Positions 23,901 through 30,274 of a stretch of DNA of 64,000 nt are shown here, piece by piece. The stretch is from positions 1,317,001-1,381,000 of the forward strand of contig NC_134526.1 in NCBI RefSeq assembly GCF_027942865.1, written 5' to 3'. Numbering within the stretch: position 1 is the stretch's first letter; every line of letters starts with the position of its first letter. This stretch comes from Odontesthes bonariensis. Taxonomy: Eukaryota > Chordata > Actinopteri > Atheriniformes > Atherinopsidae. A program made the translations under genes and the position numbers. Below the pieces are notes generated by a model. It did not search any database and was not told the DNA's origin. It worked only from the letters and a program-made list of their open reading frames with translations.

Positions 23901-25188
23901 ATTAGCAGGCTAATGTTATCAGGCTAATGTTAGCAACTATGTTAGCGGGCTAATGTTAGCAGACTAATGTTAGCAGACTATTGTTAGCAGGCATATGTTA
24001 GCAGGCTAATGTTAGCGGGCTGATGTTAGCAGACTATGTTAGCAGACTATTGTTAGCAGGCATATGTTAGCAGGCTAATGTTAGCAACTATGTTAGCAGA
24101 CTAATGTTAGCAGGCTAATGTTAGCAACTATGTTATCTGAATGTTCGCTGCTGAAAGCCTGAAGAAGCCGACATCAGGTTTTAGTAGTTTGTTTGTGTAG
24201 CATTGCTACATCAGACGCAGCAACAGTAACATTCTTCTTTGATTTTAAGGGCGGTTTCCAAACATTTTAGTCACCGTTTACACTGCTAAACCCTTCATTT
24301 GAGCCCCGGCAGCTTATTGGTCGCTGTGCTCTCTCGTCCTAGGTGCTGATGGTGCGCTTCTCAACGCTCTTCAACATGAAGGAGCAAACCGTGACGTTCG
24401 TCTCCGGCGCCACCTACAGCCTGGAGGAGCTGCGGGCCATGGGGATGCGCGAGCTGCTGGGAGCCATGTTCGCCTTCAGCCACAAACTGGCTGTCCTGGA
24501 CCTGAGCGCAGAGGAGCTGGGCCTGTTCACGGCCGTGGTGCTGGTGTCTGCAGGTGAGCGCCTGAGTTCACGCTAAGCTCCGCCCCCTCCTGCTGGAGGT
24601 GTGCAGACTGCTGGCGTTTAGAGACGCGGTGACCTCTGTGTTGTTGTGTCTCCGGGATCGAGAACGTGTCCAGAACTTTTATAGAAAACAAAATGTTTCT
24701 GTTGGCCTCACATCAGATGGAGCAGGCTAATGTTAGCAGACCTATGTTAGCAGGCTAATGTTATCAGATATGTTAGCAGCTATGTTAGCAGATATGTTAG
24801 CAGGCTAATGTTAGCAGCTATGTTAGCAGCTATGTTAGCAGATATGTTAGCAGGCTAATGTTAGCAGCTATGTTAGCAGATATGTTAGCAGGCTAATGTT
24901 AGCAGCTATGTTAGCAGACTGCTGGCGTTTATAGTCGCGGTGACCTCTTTGTGCGGTTGTGTCTCAGACCGCTCCGGGATCGAGAACGTGGCGTCGGTGG
25001 AGCAGCTGCAGGAGAACCTGATCAGGGCGCTGCGCTCGCTGGTCAACAAGTCGGCCGTCGCCGACGACAACAACCACCACAACATGGACTCGCCGCGTTT
25101 CACCAAACTGCTGCTGAGGCTGCCCGACCTGCGCACGCTCAACAACCTGCACTCCGAGAAGCTGCTGTCCTTCCGCATCGACGCCTGA
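11846..25188 (+). CDS. Nuclear receptor REV-ERB alpha (NR1D1), 8 coding exons, 620 aa
   Basis: This is a haem-sensing orphan nuclear receptor that represses clock and metabolic genes. CDS: 11846-11900, 17421-17669, 17746-17834, 21035-21179, 22656-23362, 23436-23621, 24343-24553 and 24968-25188. All junctions are GT-AG and the sum is 1863 nt in one frame. The N-terminus ([22 protein letters not shown]) matches NR1D1 better than NR1D2. The DNA-binding domain has finger Cys110/113/127/130 and Cys147/153/163/166, then the [12 protein letters not shown] extension. The hinge holds Ser220-244 and [13 protein letters not shown]. The ligand domain starts near QEIWEDF and ends FRIDA without an activating helix 12, as in all REV-ERBs. 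Both haem ligands are present: Cys417 in LLACPMN and His609 in NNLHSEKLL. Human NR1D1 is 614 aa. A paralogue (nr1d2 or nr1d4) is less likely. Confidence 0.93.
11901..12455. other. GC-rich, CpG-rich start of nr1d1 intron 1
   Basis: After an A-rich run (11903-11930) the sequence is GC-rich with many CpGs, together with 11450-11845 resembling a CpG island around the transcription start. No further exon or motif was identified with confidence. Confidence 0.45.
12647..12690. repeat. Perfect 14-bp hairpin arms, transposon-like
   Basis: GTCGAGAATAAAGT (12647-12660) and its complement ACTTTATTCTCGAC (12677-12690) flank a 16-base loop containing CGAGATGTCGAG. Similar hairpins are common in fish interspersed repeats; the family is not assigned. 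Confidence 0.6.
12760..12799. repeat. Right copy of the 40-bp direct repeat flanking exon 1
   Basis: Identical to 11401-11440 (offset 1359). It runs straight into the 21-bp array that follows. Confidence 0.85.
12808..13228. repeat. 21-bp minisatellite in nr1d1 intron 1, about 20 units
   Basis: Units of AGAGACACAAAACAACGACC(A), with a second type having AACCACAA, alternate irregularly. Open frames on both strands through this array are by-products of the 21-bp period. Confidence 0.93.
13275..13690. mobile_element. TTAA-flanked MITE-like DNA transposon, about 410 bp
   Basis: The ends are inverted: TTAAAGCAATACAATGTAAC at 13275-13294 and the complement GTTACATAGTATTGCTTTAA at 13671-13690, one mismatch. 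The outermost TTAA on each side fits a TTAA target duplication, as used by piggyBac and Kolobok types. It sits in nr1d1 intron 1 and contains a short minus-strand coding remnant. Confidence 0.7.
13300..13413 (-). pseudogene. Lys/Arg-rich N-terminal remnant of a transposon ORF
   Basis: A 37-codon frame starts [20 protein letters not shown], continues [12 protein letters not shown], and then stops. Basic openings of this kind occur in teleost transposon proteins. It lies wholly inside the MITE, with no downstream coding sequence, and is read as a truncated remnant. Confidence 0.45.
13691..14218. other. Intron 1 spacer with a 35-bp duplication and a short (GT)n tract
   Basis: A 35-bp sequence containing TTTGGTATTGTTGTGGGGAC occurs at 13761-13795 and 13822-13856, followed by a GT run to about 13874. 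A CACGTG lies at 13978-13983 and two isolated AGGTCA half-sites at 14060 and 14084. No gene is seen. Confidence 0.5.
14219..15418. repeat. 21-bp minisatellite in nr1d1 intron 1, about 57 units
   Basis: Units of GAGGCAGAAACTCCTCCCCC(C), with GAGACTCC and CCCTCTGAGG variants. The plus strand reads as ETPPPEA heptapeptides and the minus strand as Ser/Gly-rich or SLPRGEE repeats, but all are products of a 21-bp period within an intron. Confidence 0.95.
15500..15527. promoter_or_regulatory. Three tandem CACGTG E-boxes in nr1d1 intron 1
   Basis: CACGTG occurs at 15500, 15511 and 15522, a strict 11-bp spacing (about one helical turn), in three copies of CACGTGCACCA. A fourth lies at 15692-15697. 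Mammalian Nr1d1 has E-boxes in promoter and first intron, so a circadian role is plausible but unproven here. Confidence 0.45.
15730..15950. other. AT-rich intron sequence, nothing recognised
   Basis: AT-rich sequence with TAATAATAATAATTAATAAT runs; no motif or frame of note. Confidence 0.4.
15990..16220 (+). mobile_element. L2-like LINE 3' fragment
   Basis: At 16004-16099 the frame reads [20 protein letters not shown], then [11 protein letters not shown] and a stop. This is the typical C-terminus of L2-clade reverse transcriptase polyproteins. The downstream 3'UTR (ATTATTTTATGTACTTTTAA, CTTCCACTCCCTGTAA) is then broken by the 12-bp array. It is a 5'-truncated dead copy in nr1d1 intron 1. 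Confidence 0.75.
16221..17381. repeat. 12/13-bp minisatellite in nr1d1 intron 1, about 95 units
   Basis: The unit is AACCCTGATGGTT, with AAACCTTGATGG, CTGACGG and CCTGGTGG variants. It begins inside an L2-like tail and ends 39 bp before exon 2. It superficially resembles telomere DNA (TTAACCCT), but the period is 12-13, not 6. Confidence 0.95.
17421..17669 (+). CDS. nr1d1 coding exon 2 (A/B region)
   Basis: The acceptor is CCCCTGCAG at 17420. It encodes [19 protein letters not shown] and a Ser/Gly-rich stretch ending [10 protein letters not shown]. The donor is AGCA|GTAAGT; the split codon gives Lys102. Confidence 0.93.
17746..17834 (+). CDS. nr1d1 coding exon 3 (first zinc finger)
   Basis: The acceptor is TTTGTTTCAG. 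It encodes [19 protein letters not shown] and continues to CEGCK. It ends AAG|GTGAGA in phase 0, the conserved intron position after CEGCK in NR1D genes. Confidence 0.96.
17886..18044. mobile_element. Nested transposon fragments in nr1d1 intron 3
   Basis: 17886-17944 (CCTACTAACTTTCTTAGTTA and onward) is repeated with few changes at 20868-20930. 17945-18044 is the reverse complement of 25984-26098 in the hAT of the 3'UTR, apart from a 14-17 bp gap, so it is a second, opposite fragment of that hAT family. Confidence 0.7.
18045..20870. mobile_element. DNA transposon with inverted ends, expanded internally
   Basis: The left end GGGCTGTGTTCGAAACCGCC (18045) and the right end GGCGGTTTCGAACACAACCC (to 20870) are inverted with one mismatch, each followed inward by CTACTAC-type sequence. 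No clear target duplication is seen, since flanks are rearranged. The family is unassigned; non-autonomous, no transposase frame. The heptamer array occupies most of it. Confidence 0.65.
18066..20293. repeat. Heptamer array, about 318 units, in nr1d1 intron 3
   Basis: Units are 7 bp: ATACTGC, ATACTAC, ACACTGC and ACACTAC in irregular order. Because 7 is prime to 3, every frame cycles through the same 21-bp codon set, producing apparent frames of up to about 790 codons (HTAYCIL repeats). The array starts directly inside the transposon end at 18045. Confidence 0.96.
20320..20978. repeat. Fold-back arms (about 58 bp) in nr1d1 intron 3
   Basis: 20320-20378 (containing CCCACAATGCATTTGGCTCC) and 20921-20978 (containing AAGTGCATTGTGGGTAAACG) are inverted copies with a few mismatches, separated by about 540 bp. 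They flank unique sequence with no open frame and would form a stem in the pre-mRNA. Confidence 0.7.
21035..21179 (+). CDS. nr1d1 coding exon 4 (second zinc finger)
   Basis: The acceptor is CCCCCTGCAG. It encodes [27 protein letters not shown] and VGMSRD, and ends GACG|GTGAGC in phase 1. The adjoining exon supplies Ala180 and the RFGRIPKRE extension. Confidence 0.96.
21257..22383. repeat. 21-bp minisatellite in nr1d1 intron 4, about 54 units
   Basis: The unit is AGGCTAAAAACCTGCTTATT(T), with TTAAAAACC, CTACTTA and occasional 22-bp members. It begins at CTCAGATCCAGGCTAAAAAC, which reads [10 protein letters not shown], the C-terminal motif of L2-like reverse transcriptase. Confidence 0.95.
22384..22612 (+). 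mobile_element. L2-like LINE 3'UTR tail in nr1d1 intron 4
   Basis: TTTATTACCCGCTGTAAAGC, ACTTTGGTACATCGTAAGG and GTAAAGGGCTGTAGAAGTAA are typical of the 3' ends of fish L2 elements. With the reverse-transcriptase C-terminal codons at 21241-21290, this is one LINE fragment split by the expanded 21-bp array. Confidence 0.75.
22656..23362 (+). CDS. nr1d1 coding exon 5 (hinge)
   Basis: The acceptor is CCTCCCACAG. It encodes [20 protein letters not shown], then a run of 25 Ser (22775-22849), a Pro-rich segment, the conserved [13 protein letters not shown] (residues 303-315), and an Asn/His/Gln-rich tail to SGILL. The donor is CTG|GTGAGG; reading through it breaks similarity, while splicing to 23436 restores LLACPMN. 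Confidence 0.93.
23436..23621 (+). CDS. nr1d1 coding exon 6 (start of ligand-binding domain)
   Basis: The acceptor is CCTTTTTCCAG. It encodes ACPMN with haem ligand Cys417, then [20 protein letters not shown], and on to LLKAGTFE. The donor is GAG|GTACGC, phase 0. Intron 5 is only 73 bp. Confidence 0.95.
23700..24136. repeat. TTAGCAGGCTAATG minisatellite in nr1d1 intron 6
   Basis: From about 23757 units of 11-14 bp (TTAGCAGGCTAATG, TTAGCAGCTATG, TTAGCAGACTATG) repeat. The leader 23700-23756 (GTGTCCAGAACTTTTATAGA onward) recurs in intron 7 at 24665. Confidence 0.9.
24343..24553 (+). CDS. nr1d1 coding exon 7 (ligand-binding domain)
   Basis: The acceptor is TCGTCCTAG. It encodes [17 protein letters not shown], then [16 protein letters not shown] and [14 protein letters not shown]. 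The donor is GCAG|GTGAGC, phase 1. Confidence 0.95.
24603..24668 (+). repeat. Partial duplication of the intron 7/exon 8 boundary lacking the acceptor
   Basis: 24603-24668 copies 24914-24990 (GCAGACTGCTGGCGTTTA, GCGGTGACCTCT, TCCGGGATCGAGAACGTG) but lacks the nine bases CAGACCGCT that contain the splice acceptor AG and the first exon bases. The last 18 bases (24651-24668) copy exon 8 coding sequence. It is a non-functional decoy. Confidence 0.85.
24665..24917. repeat. Second copy of the leader plus TTAGCAG minisatellite, intron 7
   Basis: GTGTCCAGAACTTTTATAGA and following bases repeat 23700-23756, then TTAGCAGGCTAATG, TTAGCAGCTATG and TTAGCAGATATG units run to 24917. It seems copied from intron 6 and joined at the shared AACGTGTCC-like sequence. 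Confidence 0.85.
24968..25188 (+). CDS. nr1d1 coding exon 8 (C-terminal ligand-binding domain and stop)
   Basis: The acceptor is GTGTCTCAG. It encodes [20 protein letters not shown], an Asn/His insert (DDNNHHNMD) longer than in mammals, then [20 protein letters not shown] with haem ligand His609, and ends FRIDA-TGA. Confidence 0.95.
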
Positions 25189-25343
25189 TGACATCACTCT
25201 GCTGGTGACATCACTCTGCTGGTGACATCACTCTCCGTCATCAGAACCCATCAGCGCACGGCTTCCTGTCACAGAGCTGCTTCTCCAGAGACATTTAAAG
25301 ATGTTTTTACAGAGACCTGAACATGCAGATGTGTCCTGATGTC

Positions 25344-26150
25344 TAGGGATGGGAATCGAGAACCGGTTCCCAGTGTTTCAATTCCTTGGAATCGTTTGGC
25401 GATTTTGCAAACGATTCCCTTATCGATTCCAGTGGGCGCGAATGACGTCACCACGCAGCGTTGCGTGGCGAGTCCAGCGCAGCCAGCAGCCAACAGTAAA
25501 CATGGCGCCCAAGCGGTACAAACGCTCGAAAGTTTGGTTACACATCCCTAAAAAAGACGACAACAGGGCAACTTGCAAAGTGAATATTTCACCAAAGGGA
25601 GGAAATACTACCAACATGCAATAACTATGAATGAATGATTAACGTTGGTGAATCTGAACCCAGCAACGTTAGCAACGTTAGCATCTCCTCGGCTAACACT
25701 GCAGGTCACTAACTAACAAACACTGCCTATCATGTTAGCACCATTTGCCTGATTGTAAAAGCTGCTGTTAGTAACGGTTAAGGTTAAATGAATGCCTTCT
25801 CAGGCATTACATTTAGATGAAATCATGAGAGACAGAGCCTGACTGGCTCAGAGCCAGAGGCTGGTGGTACTACCCCCAGTTCACCTCTACCTCCAGCTTC
25901 TCCTTTCACCAGAGCAGGAAGAGTTAAATTACCCAGGCCAGGATAGACCAATGTGGACCTCACCGTTGTTGGGTTTGTGAGGTCATGACTCGTGTTACTT
26001 CTAAACTAAACAAAGTTGATGCTAGTCGACCGGTTTGTTGTCCTTTTTCTCCAAATGAGAATCGATAAGGGAACCGACAAAGAACCGAATCGTTAAGCAG
26101 AAGCGAAAATGGAATTGGAATCGTAAAAATCTTAGCAATTCCCATCCCTA
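25344..26150 (+). mobile_element. hAT-type DNA transposon, 807 bp, in the nr1d1 3'UTR
   Basis: It begins TAGGGATGGGAATCGAGAAC and ends AGCAATTCCCATCCCTA, inverted. The flanks are perfect 8-bp duplications, CTGATGTC at 25336-25343 and 26151-26158, diagnostic of hAT. Inside is a plus-strand BED-finger remnant. The perfect duplication indicates a fairly recent insertion. Removing it reconnects the 3'UTR. Confidence 0.93.
25502..25624 (+). pseudogene. hAT transposase BED-finger remnant, 40 codons
   Basis: It starts MAPKRYKRSKVWLHIPKK and continues DDNRATCKVNISPKGGNTTN, then MQ and a stop. SKVWLH, ATC and GGNTTNM are BED-finger landmarks, but the second Cys of the CxxC pair is lost (CKVN) and the frame stops before the HL motif. 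It is a decayed transposase head. Confidence 0.7.
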
Positions 26151-26707
26151 CTGATGTCTCCACCCAGGGTCCACACAGGATTAAACAGGGCCAAAGGGCC
26201 CGTTCACCTCATGTGTTCAAACACTTTGTGACTCTTTGTGGACCAGCGACACGTTTGCTCGTCTTCTTCTGGATGAACAAACGTGTTAATGTGCAGAAAT
26301 CGGCTTCTGAACCACACGAACTGGAGGAACCGGCACCGTCTTTATGCTCCGTCGGACAGCAGCGAAACTCTGAGCTCTGCAGGTTCGTCTGGAGGAAACA
26401 GAACCGGGTCGAACCGAATCTCTTCCAGCTCAGAGCTGTGAGCATCCAGAACTTCCAACAAACAGACCGGACTCTGTTTGCTGAGCAGAACACGTCCGAA
26501 CCAGACCGGAGCGGCCGTGACGGACAGCTCCACGGACCAATGAGGCGGCCTGATTTTCTCACACAGATCCGGTCATACTGGAAGTGTTCTGAGACGTGTG
26601 AGCACGACAGGTTTTAAATGTTTATATTTGACTTGTGTTGGAAAGAAATTCTGTGTAAATATATGAATATTCACCGAGGAACAGCATCCGTGTCATTTTC
26701 TTTTATT

Positions 26708-26713
26708 AATAAA
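26708..26713 (+). terminator. Polyadenylation signal AATAAA for nr1d1
   Basis: AATAAA lies 1.5 kb past the nr1d1 stop, followed by AT-rich sequence. It is the best candidate 3' end before the 51-bp array. Confidence 0.55.
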
Positions 26714-26730
26714 CTGAAGTTAAAGAGTTT

Positions 26731-27294
26731 CACCAACATGAACTGAAACTAATTCAGTTCTGAATATTTTTAGGGCTTCATGAGATAAAAATCCGAGTTT
26801 TTTTTATGCTCAGGACTTTTATTTATTCATTCATTTATCGTCTATAAAACAATAAATAAATACATAAATAAATAATTACATAATATACAGAATTTTTTTT
26901 TATTTTAAATTAAATAAATACTAAAAACATGAAATAAAAAGAAAAACTTCTGAATTTAAGAAAGAAAATTTATTTTTATATATTTATTTGTTAAATAAAT
27001 AATGAGTCGGTGGGACAGACGGAGGCGGCAGGAAGGAGGTCGACCGGCAGCCTCATAACCAACTTTTCCCTCTGCTCTGATTGGTCGGCCACCTCCAGAC
27101 CTCAGCATCCGCACCGGCCAATGAGGAGCCAGTAGGCAGAAACATCAGCTGTGTCCTACTTTCAGTTTTACTGAGCTTTCTGTCAGAGAACACAGACCTT
27201 ATGTAAGAACTGAAGCCGAGCAGCCAGCAGCTTGAGATGAGCTGACCTCTGACCTCTGAACCTTCAACCAGCTGAGATTCTGTATAAGAGAAAA
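26731..27294. other. Intergenic AT-rich then unique sequence
   Basis: 26760-27000 is very AT-rich with no gene. 27000-27294 is unique. ACTTTCAGTTTTACTG at 27158 reads on the minus strand as an IRF-like AAAACTGAAAGT. No gene is seen. Confidence 0.4.
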
Positions 27295-28040
27295 ATATAT
27301 CAGGGCGTCTGAGGTGTAAAACTCCTTCTTCCTGTTCCTGGGAGCATATATCAGGGCGTCTGAGGTGTAAAACTCCTTCTTCCTGTTCCTGGGAGCATAT
27401 ATCAGGGCGTCTGAGGTGTAAAACTCCTTCTTCCTGTTCCTTGGAGCATATATCAGGGCGTCTGAGGTGTAAAACTCCTTCTTCCTGTTCCTGGGAGCAT
27501 ATATCAGGGCGTCTGAGGTGTTAAACTCCTTCTTCCTGTTCCTGGGAGCATATATCAGGGCGTCTGAGGTGTAAAACTCCTTCTTCCTGTTCCTGGGAGC
27601 ATATATCAGGGCGTCTGAGGTGTTAAACTCCTTCTTCCTGTTCCTGGGAGCATATATCAGGGCGTCTGAGGTGTAAAACTCCTTCTTCCTGTTCCTGGGA
27701 GCATATATCAGGGCGTCTGAGGTGTAAAACTCCTTCTTCCTGTTCCTGGGAGCATATATCAGGGCGTCTGAGGTGTAAAACTCCTTCTTCCTGTTCCTGG
27801 GAGCATATATCAGGGCGTCTGAGGTGTAAAACTCCTTCTTCCTGTTCCTGGGAGCATATATCAGGGCGTCTGAGGTGTTAAACTCCTTCTTCCTGTTCCT
27901 GGGAGCATATATCAGGGCGTCTGAGGTGTAAAACTCCTTCTTCCTGTTCCTGGGAGCATATATCAGGGCGTCTGAGGTGTAAAACTCCTTCTTCCTGTTC
28001 CTGGGAGCATATATCAGGGCGTCTGAGGTGTAAAACTCCT
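27295..28040. repeat. 51-bp minisatellite, about 14.6 units
   Basis: Each 51-bp unit carries ATATATCAGGGCGTCTGAGG, TGTAAAACTCC (or TGTTAAACTCC) and TTCTTCCTGTTCCTGGGAGC. Units are nearly identical, indicating recent expansion. It lies between nr1d1 and the interferon gene. Confidence 0.96.
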
Positions 28041-28643
28041 CATGGTTTATTTACTGAGTTATTTTCTCCTTTAGCAGCAGCTAACGCTAACAGCTTAGCT
28101 AATGAAGGTGACGTACACCAGCTTCTGAGGAGTTGTTGCTGTTCCTTTCTGAAAGATGAACTTTATTGTTCCCACATTACTTTGTTAGCTGAAGCTTTCC
28201 AGCTGAATGGTTCCGTTCTGTAGCTCATCAGCCTGCAGCTGTGAGGATAAGGTGTGTTTCAGTTCAGGGTCTGAACTCACCTGGAGTTTGTCTCCACCTG
28301 CTGGCCGGTTTGGCTTCCTGCACCCGGACCTCAGAGACGTTTCATTTAAGTTTAACGTTGGTGTTCAAAAACCTCCCAAGAGTCCTTGAAGTCTTTAAAT
28401 GACTCCCCAGGATTTATTCGTAGGTTTCCAGACCTTCAAGGATGCCTGAAGTTGGTCAAGAAGTCTTTACAAAACTTCCAGGAGGGACTGAAGGTGTTCC
28501 GTGATCCTGGAATAAGTTCCAGGACCCTGGAAGTATTGTCTGAATCAGTGTTGGTGTCATCATTTCATCATGACACGTCACCGTCGGATTACCGTGGCAC
28601 AAAGTTTCCATGACAACCCGAAAATGAAGGGGAGACCCGACCT

Positions 28644-28665
28644 GAAACCGAAAACAGTGACGTCA
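28644..28665 (+). promoter_or_regulatory. Adjacent IRF-type and CRE/ATF-type sites
   Basis: GAAACCGAAAA (28644-28654) fits GAAANNGAAA, bound by IRFs. Three bases later TGACGTCA (28658-28665) is a perfect CRE/ATF palindrome. It lies 1.5 kb upstream of the interferon start; function is inferred. Confidence 0.4.
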
Positions 28666-28875
28666 CTAGGCCTTCAAAACAAAAGTCTCTCGGTTTGAGA
28701 ACCAACCAAAAAACTGAATAAACCTCCGCAGAGTCCGGATTTACTCAGTGAAGACGGCATTTTCTACAGTTTCCACGTGTTTCAGATGATCGATCCCGTT
28801 GTTATTGATCCCTGATCACCGGGGGACAAACCACCCGCTCTTATTGTGAAGGACACGTCACTTCCGGTAGAAGTG

Positions 28876-28889
28876 GAAAGAGAAAGTGA
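28876..28889 (+). promoter_or_regulatory. IRF/ISRE-type site
   Basis: GAAAGAGAAAGTGA matches GAAANNGAAAGT, the IRF/ISRE core. It is about 1.26 kb upstream of the interferon start, now separated from the core promoter by the 10-bp array. Confidence 0.45.
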
Positions 28890-29112
28890 GGAACTTCCAG
28901 GCAGCGGGAAAACAGACAGAAAGAGGCTCTGCAGCTGTGATCAATAAGTGATCAGAAACAGCTCTGACTGCAGCATCATTATTACTGATTATCAGAACTA
29001 TTGGTGATCAGAACTATTGATTATCATTATTATTGGTGATTAATCAGTGCTGCAGAGCAGCAGAGACCCCATGCAATCAGATTACAGGAGTCAGAGCTCA
29101 TGGTGCTGAATC

Positions 29113-29993
29113 CTGGGCACCCTGTGGGTGTCCCTGGGTGTCCCTGGGCTCCCTGTGGGTGTCCCTGGGTGTCCCTGGGTGTCCCTGGGCGCTCTGTGGG
29201 TGTCCCTGGGTGTCCCTGGGTGTCCCTGGGTGTCCCTGGGTGTCCCTGGGCGCTCTGTGGGTGTCCCTGGGTGTCCCTGGGTGTCCCTGGGCGCTCTGTG
29301 GGTGTCCCTGGGTGTCCCTGGGCTCCCTGTGGGTGTCCCTGGGTGTCCCTGGGCACTCTGTGGGTGTCCCTGGGCTCCCTGTGGGTGTCCCTGGGTTTCC
29401 CTGGGTGTCCCTGGGTGTTCCTGGGCGCTCTGTGGGTGTTCCTGGGTGTCCCTGGGTGTTCCTAGGCACCCTGTGGGTGTCCCTAAGTGTTCCTGGGTGT
29501 CCCTGGGTGTCCCTGTGGGTGTCCCTGGGTGTCCCTGTGGGTGTCCCTGGGTGTCCCTGGGCTCCCTGTGGGTGTCCCTGGGTGTTCCTGGGTGTTCCTG
29601 GGTGTCCCTGGGTGTCCCTGTGGGTGTCCCTGGGTGTCCCTGGGTGTCCCTGGGCTCCCTGTGGGTGTCCCTGGGTGTCCCTGTGGGTGTTCCTGGCTGT
29701 CCCTGGGTGTCCCTGGGTGTCCCTGGGTGTCCCTGTGGGTGTCCCTGGGTGTCCCTGTGGGTGTTCCTGGGTGTTCCTGGGTGTCCCTGGGTGTCCCTGT
29801 GGGTGTTCCTGGGTGTCCCTGGGTGTCCCTGTGGGTGTTCCTGGGTGTCCCTGGGTGTCCCTGGGTGTTCCTGTGTGTCCCTGGGTGTCCCTGGGTGTTC
29901 CTGGGTGTCCCTGGGTGTCCCTGTGGGTGTTCCTGAGTGTCCCTGGGTGTCCCTGGGTGTTCCTGTGTGTCCCTGGGTGTCCCTAGGCCCTCT
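29113..29993. repeat. 10-bp minisatellite, roughly 85 units
   Basis: The unit is GGGTGTCCCT, with GGGCTCCCTGT, GGGCGCTCTGT and GGGTGTTCCT variants. Long frames on both strands (GVPGCPWVSL and RDTQGHPGTP repeats) are by-products. It ends 48 bp before the NF-kB-like site of the interferon promoter. Confidence 0.95.
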
Positions 29994-30040
29994 GTAGGTG
30001 CAGCAGCTGCTCACCTGGAAAATGAGAGTAGAACCTGTCT

Positions 30041-30100
30041 GGGACTTTCTGCCTTTCACTCTCCTTTCACTCCTTTCCGTTTCCCGTCTGAAAGATAAAT
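30041..30100 (+). promoter_or_regulatory. Interferon core promoter: NF-kB-like, IRF-like cluster and TATA-like box
   Basis: GGGACTTTCT (30041-30050) is one base from GGGACTTTCC. CTTTCACTCTCCTTTCAC and CCTTTCCGTTTCCC (30053-30085) read on the minus strand as GGGAAACGGAAAGG and repeated GTGAAAGG, IRF-type elements. GATAAAT at 30094 could act as a TATA box, putting the start near 30125. Such IRF plus NF-kB clustering is characteristic of virus-inducible type I interferon promoters. Confidence 0.6.
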
Positions 30101-30151
30101 GGCTTCCCTCGGACCGGCAGCAGGTCACAAACTCAGCTCCTCACTGCCAAC

Positions 30152-30274
30152 ATGTTCAGCCACACCGGCCCGCTGCTCGTCCTCTGCGCCGTCCTGACCT
30201 CTGCGCTCTGCTGTGATTGGCTCACAGAGTACAGCGACCTGAGAAACAGCTCCGTCACTCTGGTGGAACTCATG
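30152..30274 (+). CDS. interferon coding exon 1
   Basis: Signal peptide and helix A, ending TLVELM; donor ATG|GTGAGT. Confidence 0.9.

Larger units (their letters stand above)
25189..26730 (+). other. nr1d1 3'UTR (probable)
   Basis: It starts with three near-copies of CTGCTGGTGACATCACTC (25190-25235), carries an 807-bp hAT at 25344-26150, and ends with AATAAA at 26708-26713. GTGTAAATATATGAATATTC at 26653 resembles REV-ERB 3' ends. The 134-codon frame at 26213-26617 has no recognisable features and is treated as untranslated. Confidence 0.6.
28041..29112. other. Intergenic sequence upstream of the interferon gene
   Basis: Unique sequence without a convincing gene; two short frames (28207-28389, 28386-28613) have no recognisable features. 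It holds the IRF-like and CRE-like sites listed separately. Confidence 0.45.

Noticed and set aside
26213..26617. A 134-codon open frame after the 3'UTR hAT
   Set aside because: No recognisable domain, located before the nr1d1 poly(A) signal, overlapping frames on the other strand.
29033..30128. Long repeat frames that look collagen-like or Pro/Gly-rich on both strands
   Set aside because: A 10-bp array cycles all frames; no signal, domain or start context.
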